Part shown: positions 47,073-55,173 of the stretch, piece by piece
Numbering within the stretch: the stretch's first letter is position 1
Layout of the letters: the number at the start of each line of letters is the position of its first letter
Assembly: GCF_003350925.1 (NCBI RefSeq)
Contig: NZ_KZ857180.1
Location: 62,001-126,000 of the forward strand
Length of the DNA stretch: 64,000 bases
Reading direction: 5' to 3'
From: Dyella tabacisoli
GTDB taxonomy: Bacteria > Pseudomonadota > Gammaproteobacteria > Xanthomonadales > Rhodanobacteraceae
Notes under the pieces: model-generated
Databases searched by the model: none
The model's input: the letters and a program-made list of their open reading frames with translations, nothing else
Told to the model about the DNA's origin: nothing
Made by a program: the position numbers and the translations under genes

Positions 47073-48236
47073 TCAGGCCTTGGCCGCAGCCACGGCTTTG
47101 TACGCCGCGTCGTTGAGATCATCAGCCGGCGTAATCGCCAGGCCGGAGTTGGCCAGCAGTTCGCGGCCCTTCTCGACATTGGTGCCCTGCAGGCGCACCA
47201 CTACGGGGATTTTCAGACCCACTTCCTTCACGGCCGCGATGATGCCTTCGGCGATCAGGTCGCAACGCACGATGCCGCCGAAGATATTGACCAGGATGGC
47301 CTTGACCTTGTCGGAGGAGAGAATCAGCTTGAACGCCTCGGTGACGCGCTCTTTGGTGGCACCGCCGCCAACGTCGAGGAAGTTGGCCGGCTCGCCGCCC
47401 GCCAGCTTGATTACGTCCATGGTGGCCATGGCCAGACCCGCGCCGTTGACCATGCAGCCGATGGTGCCGTCCATCGTCACGTAGTTGAGGTTGTGTGTGA
47501 CGGCAGCGGCTTCGGCGGCGTCTTCCTGGCTCAGGTCGCGCATGACGGCCAGGTTCGGGTGACGGAATTCAGCGTTGTCGTCGGAGTTGACCTTGCCGTC
47601 GAGGGCGGCGAGGTTGCCGTCTTCGAGAATGGCCAGCGGGTTCAGCTCGACCAGGGCCAGATCCTGCTCGTTGAAGAGCTTGTACAGGCCCAGCATGATC
47701 TTGGTCAGTTGACCGACCTGCTTGGTGTTCAGATCCATCGCGAAACCGAGCTGACGGCACTGGTACGGCTGCAGGCCTTCAACGAAGTCGATCACCACGG
47801 TGTGGATGTCTTCCGGGGTGTCCTTGGCGACCTGCTCGATGTCCACGCCGCCGTGCTTGGAGGCGATGAACGAGATGGCCTTGGTGTCGCGGTCCACCAG
47901 GATCGACAAGTACAGCTCTTTGGCGATGTTGGTGGCATCGGTGACCAGCACCAGATTCACCGGCAAGGCACGGCCGGCAGACTGGTAGGTCTCCATATTG
48001 GTGCCGAGCATGCCTTTGGCGGCAGCACGGACATCATCGAGGCTACGGCAGAACTTGACGCCGCCGGCCTTACCGCGGCCACCTGCGTGGATCTGTGCCT
48101 TGACCATCCATTGCGAACCGCCCAAATGCTTGGCGACATCGACGGCGGCGTCGGGAGAGTTGGCTACTTTGCCCGGCGGCACGGCAATACCGTACTGCGC
48201 GAACAGCTCTTTGGCCTGGTACTCGTGGAAATTCAT
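47073..48236 (-). CDS. sucC: Succinyl-CoA synthetase beta subunit
   Basis: ATP-grasp subunit that binds nucleotide and succinate. The 387-aa product begins [16 protein letters not shown], has [36 protein letters not shown] and [15 protein letters not shown]. Start chosen at ATG 48236, which gives the standard N-terminus; the open frame continues 16 codons upstream. Confidence 0.97.
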   Translation of the reverse strand: MNFHEYQAKELFAQYGIAVPPGKVANSPDAAVDVAKHLGGSQWMVKAQIHAGGRGKAGGVKFCRSLDDVRAAAKGMLGTNMETYQSAGRALPVNLVLVTDATNIAKELYLSILVDRDTKAISFIASKHGGVDIEQVAKDTPEDIHTVVIDFVEGLQPYQCRQLGFAMDLNTKQVGQLTKIMLGLYKLFNEQDLALVELNPLAILEDGNLAALDGKVNSDDNAEFRHPNLAVMRDLSQEDAAEAAAVTHNLNYVTMDGTIGCMVNGAGLAMATMDVIKLAGGEPANFLDVGGGATKERVTEAFKLILSSDKVKAILVNIFGGIVRCDLIAEGIIAAVKEVGLKIPVVVRLQGTNVEKGRELLANSGLAITPADDLNDAAYKAVAAAKA

Positions 48237-48419
48237 TCGATACCTCAGCGAACGGGGAAACGTGTCGGCCGCACGCGGATGCAAGCGGCGTGGGCGGGGG
48301 AACGGACGGCGGTTTAGCGCGCTGCCGGCAGGCAGTACACCGTGTCAGTCATGGTCCAGCACGACTAAAACCGCGTAGTACGGCCAGGCATTTTCGCGGA
48401 AGCGGGGGCTGATTGAAAG

Positions 48420-48832
48420 GGCTGGGGAACGGGGAACAGGGAACGGGGAACAAAAACGCCGCGTTCAGCCAGGGGGCGACTCACTTTGAGCGCGATGCTT
48501 AGAGCGGGATTGGGGGGAACGGGGAACGGGGAACGGGGAACGGGGAACGGGGAACGGGGAACGGGGAACGGGGAACGGGGAACGGGGAACGGGGAACGGG
48601 GAAAAGCCTAAAAAGCAAAAGCGAAAAAGCAAGAGCAAAAACAAAGAAAAATCAAAAAAGAACGCGGCGCCACAACATCCCCTCAAACTTCATGCTCCCC
48701 GTTCCCCGCTCCCCATTCCCCGCCTTCAAACCAACGAAAGATCAAAAAAAGAACGCAGCGCCGCAAGGCCCCATCAGCCTGCACGTTCCCCATTCCCCAT
48801 TCCCTATTCCCCGTTCCCCGTTCCTAATACTC
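48420..48832 (+). repeat. GGGGAAC-array hairpin element, copy D (compound)
   Basis: A short degenerate array (48423-48453), then thirteen GGGGAAC units (48512-48604), the A-rich spacer (AAAAGCCTAAAAAGCAAAAG...), a first right arm (CTCCCCGTTCCCCGCTCCCC, about 48690-48722), then a second truncated spacer and second right arm (about 48735-48832). It looks like one complete element plus the tail of another, together filling the 628-bp gap between divergent sucC and pilS. About 48240-48418 shows no other feature. Any pilS promoter must lie within or beside the repeat. Confidence 0.93.
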
Positions 48833-48864
48833 TCGCCCTTTCAGCCAGCCGAGTCCCAAGCCAG

Positions 48865-50493
48865 GTGCCTATAGCCGCGCCCCCCTCCTTTACCAGTGCC
48901 CAACCCGCCACTGAGCCGGTGCGCCATGAGCTGTTTTTTCTCAACTACTTTCGGCTGGTACAGGCGCTGATCTACTCCGCACTGGCCTTCAGCCCGACGC
49001 AGGAGTGGCCCAGGCTCAGCAATATCGGCCTCGCCCATGCGCTGGCCGTGGCTTACCTGGTGTTTGCGGCACTTACCCTGATCTTGACTCGCCGCGTCGC
49101 CTCGCGAAGCAAACTGATCGTGTCGGCCACCCTGGTGGTGGACATCATCACGGCAGTGCTGGCGGTAACGGCCATACACGACGCACGCATCGGCATCTCG
49201 ATGATGCTGGTGGTGAGCCTGAGTGCCGGCGCGCTGATCCTGCCGCTACGGCTGTCGCTGTTTTTTGCCGCACTCGCCACCCTGGGCATGCTCGGTCACT
49301 CGGCCCTTGAGTTGCCGAAGACGGATATGGATCGCGAGCTGTTGGAGTCGGGCCTGTTTGGCCTGGCTTATTTCGCCAGCACCCTGCTCTGCTATGTATT
49401 GAATCGGCAATTGCGCGCCACCGAGGCACTGGCCGAACAACGCAGCATCGACCTGGCCAATCTGTCGCAAGTCAACGAACTGATTATTCGCCGCATGAAG
49501 ACCGGGGTGTTGCTGGTCGACGACGCCAATCGCATCCATCAGATCAACGAATCGGCCTGGATGCTGCTGGGCAACCCCTCCGCCGATCAGCGCGACCTCG
49601 GCCAACTCGCCCCGGAACTCTCGCGCCGGCTGTATCACTGGATCACCTCAGGCAAGTTGAACGAAACCGCCACCCAGCTTGCCGACGGCGTGCCCGAAGT
49701 CGTGCCGCGCTTCGCCCGCCTGGCGCCCAACGATGACTCGCACGTACTGATTTTTCTCGATGACACCTCGCTGCTGTCGCGTCGCGCCGAAGAGCTGACA
49801 CTTAGCTCGCTGGGCCGGCTATCGGCCTCGATTGCGCATGAAATCCGCAACCCGCTGGCGGCGATCCGCTACTCGGCGCAACTGCTGGCCGAGTCGAGCG
49901 ACCTCGGCCTGACCGACCAGCGCATGGTCGAGATCATCAACAACCACTGCATTCGCCTCAACGACATCATCGAAAACATTTTGCAGTTGTCGCGGCGCGA
50001 ACGATCACGCCCCGAAACGCTGGACCTTGGCCGCTGGGCACACAGCTTTGCGGAGGAGTACCGCCAAGGCAACGACCTCGGCGTGGATTCGCTGCGAGTG
50101 ATTGCCGGCGAGCAACCCGTGGCCGCCGTGGCCGACCCGCAGCAACTACAACAAGTGCTATGGAACCTGGTGCAAAACGCACTGCGTTACGGCCGCCTGC
50201 CCGGCGAACCCGCGCGTGTCATGGTGGTGGCGCGGCATGGCGAACACGGCGTGCCAATCATCGAGGTGATCGACCGCGGCCCAGGCATCGCCCCCAAGGT
50301 CGCGGCACAAATCTTCGAACCGTTCTACACCACCCATGAATACGGCACCGGACTAGGCCTATATCTGGCCCGGCAGATGAGCGAGGCAAACCAGGGCTCG
50401 CTGGAATATGTCCGCGTAGCCGGTGGCGGCAGTTGCTTTCGATTGATGTTGACGCCAGCGCATCGCAGCAAGGGGATGGATGACGGGGACTAG
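48865..50493 (+). CDS. pilS: Type IV pilus sensor histidine kinase PilS
   Basis: Inner-membrane sensor that phosphorylates PilR to control pilin (pilA) transcription with sigma-54. The 542-aa product has about six hydrophobic segments in residues 25-185, a PAS-like region (about 205-310, IIRRMKTGVLLVDDANRIHQIN), the H-box IAHEIRNPLAAIRYSAQLL with phospho-acceptor His325, and a HATPase domain (WNLVQNALRYG, VIDRGPGIAP, GTGLGLYLARQM). It starts at GTG 48865. In other genomes pilR follows directly; here the partner lies at 63084. The stop codon TAG is in the degenerate start of repeat element E. Confidence 0.95.
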   Translation: MPIAAPPSFTSAQPATEPVRHELFFLNYFRLVQALIYSALAFSPTQEWPRLSNIGLAHALAVAYLVFAALTLILTRRVASRSKLIVSATLVVDIITAVLAVTAIHDARIGISMMLVVSLSAGALILPLRLSLFFAALATLGMLGHSALELPKTDMDRELLESGLFGLAYFASTLLCYVLNRQLRATEALAEQRSIDLANLSQVNELIIRRMKTGVLLVDDANRIHQINESAWMLLGNPSADQRDLGQLAPELSRRLYHWITSGKLNETATQLADGVPEVVPRFARLAPNDDSHVLIFLDDTSLLSRRAEELTLSSLGRLSASIAHEIRNPLAAIRYSAQLLAESSDLGLTDQRMVEIINNHCIRLNDIIENILQLSRRERSRPETLDLGRWAHSFAEEYRQGNDLGVDSLRVIAGEQPVAAVADPQQLQQVLWNLVQNALRYGRLPGEPARVMVVARHGEHGVPIIEVIDRGPGIAPKVAAQIFEPFYTTHEYGTGLGLYLARQMSEANQGSLEYVRVAGGGSCFRLMLTPAHRSKGMDDGD

Positions 50494-50496
50494 GGA

Positions 50497-50652
50497 GCGG
50501 GGACTAGGGAACGGGGAACGGGGAACGGGGAACGGGGAACGGCCTAAGAAGCAGGAGCAAAAAAGCAAGAGAAAAAACAAAGAAAAATCAAAAAAGAACG
50601 CGGCGCTGCAAGCACCCATCAGTCTGCATGTTCCCCATTCCCCGTTCCCCGC
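50497..50652 (+). repeat. GGGGAAC-array hairpin element, copy E (short array)
   Basis: Degenerate GGGACTAGGGAGC units followed by four perfect GGGGAAC units (to 50541), A-rich spacer (GGCCTAAGAAGCAGGAGC...), right arm (GTTCCCCATTCCCCGTTCCC, about 50630-50652). It fills the gap between the convergent ends of pilS and the LacI-type regulator; the right arm ends about 8 bp from the regulator's stop. Confidence 0.92.
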
Positions 50653-50659
50653 TCTTAAC

Positions 50660-51688
50660 TCACGTCCCCCGCACTATCAGCTCCACCGGCAACACCTCAG
50701 ACTCCACTTCCTCGCCCTTAATCAGCGCCAACACCTTGCGCGCCAACTGGGTACCGCCGGCCTGCCAATCTTGTCGCACCGAACTCAGCGGCGGCAGGAA
50801 ACTCGCCGCCAGCGGCATGTCGTCGTAACCGACCACAGCGACGTCATCCGGCACTTTGCGGCCCAGCGCGTTCAGCGCGCGAATCGCCCCCATCGCCAGC
50901 AAATCGCTACAGGCGAACACTGCGTCGAAAGGGACTTTACGTGCGGCCAACGCATCGATCGCATCCATGCCCGAGGCCAGGGTAAATTCGTCGCGGCGAA
51001 TCAGCAGCGGCTTGATCCCATGTAGTGCCAGCGCATCGACGAAACCATGCAAGCGCTCATAGATCTCGGGATGGCCGGGGTTGCCGATAAAAACCGGATT
51101 GCGTCGCCCCTGCCCCGTGAAATGCTCGGCGACGATCTGGCCGCCGGCGCGGTTATCGCTGCCGACCACTACATGGTGGTCATGATCGCCATGAGCGCCC
51201 CACACCACCATCGGCAAACCCAGCTTGTCGAAACGACGCACCGCATCCTGATGCACACCTTGACCCAACAGAATCATGCCGTCGGCGGCCTGCACCGCCG
51301 CCGCGGTAGCACCCTGCCGCGTAGTCAATAACACGCTATAACCGGCAGCGGTCAGCTCCTGCGAGATGCCACCCAGCAGGGTCAACGGGTACGGGTCGAG
51401 CATGGTGCGGTCGTTGCTCGGCTTCATCTCCACGATGACCGCCACCGTATAGCTATGGCGCAGGCGCAGGTTGCGCGCGTTGAGATTGAGCTTGTAACCG
51501 TGTTCGCGTGCGAGCGCCTGTAGCCGCTCGCGGGTGGCTTGATTGACCAGCGGGCTATCGCTGAGCGCCCGCGACACGGTGATTTTCGAGACCCCAGCGA
51601 GATCCGCCAGATCGGCCATGGTCAGGCTCGCCGATGACGCATCACGCGCACTTCGCTTGGCTGGCTGCGATTTCTGACTGCGACTCAA
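50660..51688 (-). CDS. LacI-family transcriptional regulator of the sugar locus
   Basis: Predicted sugar-responsive repressor. An N-terminal helix-turn-helix (MADLADLAGVSKITVSRALS), hinge region (NARNLRLRHSYTVAVIVEM), and a periplasmic-binding-protein-like sensor domain (DGMILLGQGVHQD, VGSDNRAGGQIVAEHFTGQG, CSDLLAMGAIRALNALGRKVPDDVAVVGYDD) over about 342 aa. The start is uncertain: TTG at 51688 gives a normal short arm before the HTH; the frame opens further to 51814, and ATG 51619 would cut into the HTH. It is divergent from the GH65 fusion gene and its likely operator lies between them. Confidence 0.9.
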   Translation of the reverse strand: MSRSQKSQPAKRSARDASSASLTMADLADLAGVSKITVSRALSDSPLVNQATRERLQALAREHGYKLNLNARNLRLRHSYTVAVIVEMKPSNDRTMLDPYPLTLLGGISQELTAAGYSVLLTTRQGATAAAVQAADGMILLGQGVHQDAVRRFDKLGLPMVVWGAHGDHDHHVVVGSDNRAGGQIVAEHFTGQGRRNPVFIGNPGHPEIYERLHGFVDALALHGIKPLLIRRDEFTLASGMDAIDALAARKVPFDAVFACSDLLAMGAIRALNALGRKVPDDVAVVGYDDMPLAASFLPPLSSVRQDWQAGGTQLARKVLALIKGEEVESEVLPVELIVRGT

Positions 51689-51906
51689 GAGCTGGCCCCG
51701 GACTATTTTCAAGATGCTGCGACACGGCGAACTGATCCGCCGCCATGGCGCGCAGTGTGTCGATTTGAGTGCGATGCGTCCAACCAGAAACGCGCCAGCC
51801 CCCTGCTTACCCATCGAGGCAGCGCTTGCCGCCGCCCTGACTCAGCCGGCAATAGCACCTCGCTTTCGCTCCAAGCCGCTCTGCCAAGCCATGCTATTAC
51901 TGCGTC

Positions 51907-51950
51907 GCAGCAAATGATATCGATATCTTGATACCGATATCATTTGCTGC
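51907..51950. promoter_or_regulatory. LacI-family operator (perfect inverted repeat)
   Basis: Perfect 16-bp arms GCAGCAAATGATATCG and CGATATCATTTGCTGC with a 12-bp centre. Inside are two LacI-type half-operators with the typical central CG: TGATATCGATATC and TGATACCGATATCA. It lies between the divergent regulator (start about 220 bp away) and the GH65 fusion gene (start 41 bp away). Confidence 0.75.
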
Positions 51951-51990
51951 CAAGCTCGCCGCCGAAACCACCTTGGATCGCCGGGAGCGC

Positions 51991-54900
51991 ATGTTGGATC
52001 ATCACGAATCAGAGTCAGTCAACGCATCGGCACCCCATGACGGCAAGCCGATCGACCCCTGGCTACTGACCCGCCATGGCATCGACCCGGCCGGCTTTGC
52101 GCAGGACGAGAGCCTGTTCGCGCTGGCCAACGGCGCACTCGGCGTGCGCGGCGGACTGGAAGAGGGCGACAGCCCCACCCAGGCCAGCTTTCTCGCCGCC
52201 GCCTGGGAGCGCACGCCGATCGAGTACCACGAGCGCTTCCCCGGCTTTGCCAGTCATACCGATACACGCATCCCAGTGGCCGACGCCACCCGTATCCAGC
52301 TACGCCTGGGCAATACGCCAGTGCGACTCGGCGAAGGGCACTGGCTGGATTTCGAGCGTGCATTAGATCTACGCAACGGCCGTTATTGCCGCCGCCTGCG
52401 TTGGCGCTCGCCAACCGGCGCGACTCTGGAGATCGAGGCCGAGCGCATCGTTAGCCTGGCCGATCCGGGCCTGCTCGCCATCCGCTATCAAGTGCGCTCC
52501 ATCGATTACCACGGGCCGATCAGCTTCGAATCCTCTATCAGCACGACCCGCGCCGCCGCCGAGCAAGGGCTGGACCCACGCATCGGCGCACGCCTGGACG
52601 GCGGCTTGAACACCGGCAACGCCCGCGCCGATGAAGCTCAAGCCTGGCTGCAGCAACAAACCACCCATAGCGGCATTCGCCTGGCCTGCGCGCAGGCCCA
52701 TGCCTGGCCGGGCTCGGAGCTGAGCTTTCGCCAGGCCCATCTCAGCGCCCATGGCGTCACCCAGACCTATGCCGGCACCCTGGCGCCGGGCCAGACGATT
52801 GCGCTGGAAAAATACGTTGCCTACGCCTGGACCCAACCAGACGGAACCGATAGCGATGGCGCCTTGCTGGCGCGCGCCGAGGCCAGCCTGTTGCGCGCGG
52901 CTCAACATGGTTACGCCACCCTGCTCGACCGCCAGACCGAGATCCTGGCCAAGCTATGGCAGGACACCGATCTGGCTATCGACGGCGATCCGCAGATCGA
53001 GCAAGCGTTGCGCTTCAATCTCTTTCACGTTTTCCAATCGAGCGGCCGCGACGGCCACAGCAGCGCCGCCGCCAAGGGGCTCACCGGCGAGGGCTACGAA
53101 GGCCATTATTTCTGGGACGCCGAAGCTTTTATGCTGCCGGCCCTGGTCAATCTAGCGCCCGAGCTGGCGCACGGCATGTTGCTCTACCGCTACCGCACGC
53201 TGGATCGCTCGCGCCGGCACGCGCGCGAGTTGAACCATCCACGCGGCGCGCTATACGCCTGGCGCACGATCAGCGGCGACGAGTGCTCGGCCTACTTCCC
53301 CGGTGGCTCGGCGCAGTACCACATCAACGCTGCCGTCGCCTGGGCCGTGCGCCTGTATGTCGATGCCAGCGGCGATCACGAATTCATGCTCAAGCACGGC
53401 GCCGAGATGCTGTTCGAGACCGCGCGCATCTGGCTCGATATCGGCCACTTCAATCCGCGTCGCGGCGGCGCTTTCTGCATCCACGAAGTCACCGGACCGG
53501 ACGAATACTCAGCCCTGGTCGACAACAATCACTACACCAACCGGATGGCCCAACGGCATCTGCGCGATGCCGCCGCAACGGCGCTCTGGATGCTCAACAG
53601 CGCCCCCGCCGCCTACGCCGCGCTATGCGCACGCATCGAACTCGGTGAGGGCGAAATCACCAAATGGCGTCGCGCTGCCGAAGCGATGTACTTGCCTGTA
53701 GACACGCGACTGGGCATTTTTCCGCAGGACGACGGCTTTCTCGATAAGCCGCGTCTGCGCCATGCCGATGGTGATGTCGATGTCGATGTCGATGTCGATC
53801 ACCAGGATGCTCACGCCAAGCGCCCGTTGTTGCTGAAGTTGCATCCGCTAAGCATTTATCGTCACCAGGTATGCAAGCAGGCCGATACCTTATTGGCCTT
53901 GATGCTGGCCGGCGAAACGGTCGATCGCGATGCCAAACGACGCAACTTCGATTACTACGAAGGCGTCACCGTGCACGACTCCACTTTGTCGGCGTCGACC
54001 TTCAGCGTCATCGCCGCTGAAATCGGTGAGGCGGCGAAAGCCTATCGCTATTTTCTAGACACCCTGCGTGTCGATCTGGACGATTTGCACGGCAATGCCG
54101 CGCACGGCGTACATATGGCGGCCATGGCCGGTAGCTGGCTGGCGCTGACCTGGGGCTTCGGTGGCCTGCGCGTCATCGATGGCCTGCCGTCACTGGCCCC
54201 GCGCCTGCCTGACGCATGGCGCGGCTATCGCTTCGGCCTGCGTTGGCGCGATGTGCAGTTGCGTGTCGCGGTCGACCGCGATGGCGTGACTTACACCTTG
54301 AGTCGCGGCATCGAACTCAATTTCCGCCATCACGGCCAGGCCAAGCATTTGCGCAGCGGCGAATCGCTGCGGCTAGCGCACAGCATGCCCGCACCCTCGC
54401 GCCACCGCCTGACGCAGCCATTGCAAGCGGTGATCTTCGACCTCGATGGCGTCATTGCCGACACCGCCGTGGCGCACGATGCCGCATGGCGGCAGCTTGC
54501 CGCCGAGATCGGCGTGCCATTCGATGACAGCCTTGGCGAGCGGCTGAAAGGCGTCGACCGCATGGGCTCGCTGGCGCTGCTGCTTGAGCGCAGTCAACAC
54601 GCTTACAGCGACGCGGAAAAAACCGCGCTGGCCGAACGAAAGAATACTTATTACAAAGCCAGGATCGCCGACATGGGTCCGCAGGATCTACTACCGGGCG
54701 CGCGCGCCGCGATCGAGTCAGCACGCCGCGCAGGTCTAAAGATCGGTCTCGCCTCGGCCAGCCGCAACGCGCCCATGTTGCTGCAGCGGCTAGGCATCAC
54801 CGAACTGTTCGATTACGTGGTCGATGCCAGCCGCATTGTCCACTCCAAACCTGATCCGGAAATTTTTCTGGCAGCGGCCAGCGGCCTTGGTATCGCGCCA

Positions 54901-55080
54901 AGCGCATGCCTGGGCGTAGAGGACGCTGCCGCAGGTATTGCCAGCCTGCGTGCCGCGGGGATGACGGCGGTAGGTGTTGGCTTGCACGAAGCACTAGCCG
55001 ATGCAGATGTGCTGTTGCCGAGCGTCGCCGCGTTCGACATCAGCATTTTCAAAACCGATTCAAACGGCGAACTGGGGTAA
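51991..55080 (+). CDS. GH65 glycoside phosphorylase fused to beta-phosphoglucomutase
   Basis: Bifunctional cytoplasmic enzyme, 1029 aa. The N-terminal part (about residues 1-785) is a GH65 disaccharide phosphorylase: N-terminal beta-sandwich, (alpha/alpha)6 barrel with GLTGEGYEGHYFWDAEAFML, catalytic acid Glu505 in TGPDEYSALVDNNHYTN, and HDSTLSASTFSVIAAEIG, the region that binds phosphate in phosphorylases. The C-terminal part (about 811-1020) is a HAD phosphomutase with nucleophile Asp817 and acid/base Asp819 (FDLDGVIAD), SASRN, HSKPDPEIFL and GVEDAAAG. Together they would turn an alpha-glucobiose plus phosphate into glucose and beta-glucose-1-phosphate, then glucose-6-phosphate. Whether the substrate is maltose, trehalose, kojibiose or nigerose is not clear. 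The start ATG follows CGGGAGCGC. Confidence 0.9.
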   Translation: MLDHHESESVNASAPHDGKPIDPWLLTRHGIDPAGFAQDESLFALANGALGVRGGLEEGDSPTQASFLAAAWERTPIEYHERFPGFASHTDTRIPVADATRIQLRLGNTPVRLGEGHWLDFERALDLRNGRYCRRLRWRSPTGATLEIEAERIVSLADPGLLAIRYQVRSIDYHGPISFESSISTTRAAAEQGLDPRIGARLDGGLNTGNARADEAQAWLQQQTTHSGIRLACAQAHAWPGSELSFRQAHLSAHGVTQTYAGTLAPGQTIALEKYVAYAWTQPDGTDSDGALLARAEASLLRAAQHGYATLLDRQTEILAKLWQDTDLAIDGDPQIEQALRFNLFHVFQSSGRDGHSSAAAKGLTGEGYEGHYFWDAEAFMLPALVNLAPELAHGMLLYRYRTLDRSRRHARELNHPRGALYAWRTISGDECSAYFPGGSAQYHINAAVAWAVRLYVDASGDHEFMLKHGAEMLFETARIWLDIGHFNPRRGGAFCIHEVTGPDEYSALVDNNHYTNRMAQRHLRDAAATALWMLNSAPAAYAALCARIELGEGEITKWRRAAEAMYLPVDTRLGIFPQDDGFLDKPRLRHADGDVDVDVDVDHQDAHAKRPLLLKLHPLSIYRHQVCKQADTLLALMLAGETVDRDAKRRNFDYYEGVTVHDSTLSASTFSVIAAEIGEAAKAYRYFLDTLRVDLDDLHGNAAHGVHMAAMAGSWLALTWGFGGLRVIDGLPSLAPRLPDAWRGYRFGLRWRDVQLRVAVDRDGVTYTLSRGIELNFRHHGQAKHLRSGESLRLAHSMPAPSRHRLTQPLQAVIFDLDGVIADTAVAHDAAWRQLAAEIGVPFDDSLGERLKGVDRMGSLALLLERSQHAYSDAEKTALAERKNTYYKARIADMGPQDLLPGARAAIESARRAGLKIGLASASRNAPMLLQRLGITELFDYVVDASRIVHSKPDPEIFLAAASGLGIAPSACLGVEDAAAGIASLRAAGMTAVGVGLHEALADADVLLPSVAAFDISIFKTDSNGELG
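53766..53799 (+). repeat. Coding (GATGTC)4 microsatellite
   Basis: Four perfect hexanucleotide units GATGTC at 53773-53796 encode alternating Asp-Val (GDVDVDVDVDH) in a surface-loop-like part of the GH65 domain. Changes of whole units keep the frame. Confidence 0.9.
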
Positions 55081-55173
55081 TCAGACCGAAGTCATCGAAC
55101 CGGGCAATCGAACCGGGGGAGTCGCCTCGCTTCATGCGGCGCGATAACAAAAACTGGGTGGGGAGTAAGGTTT

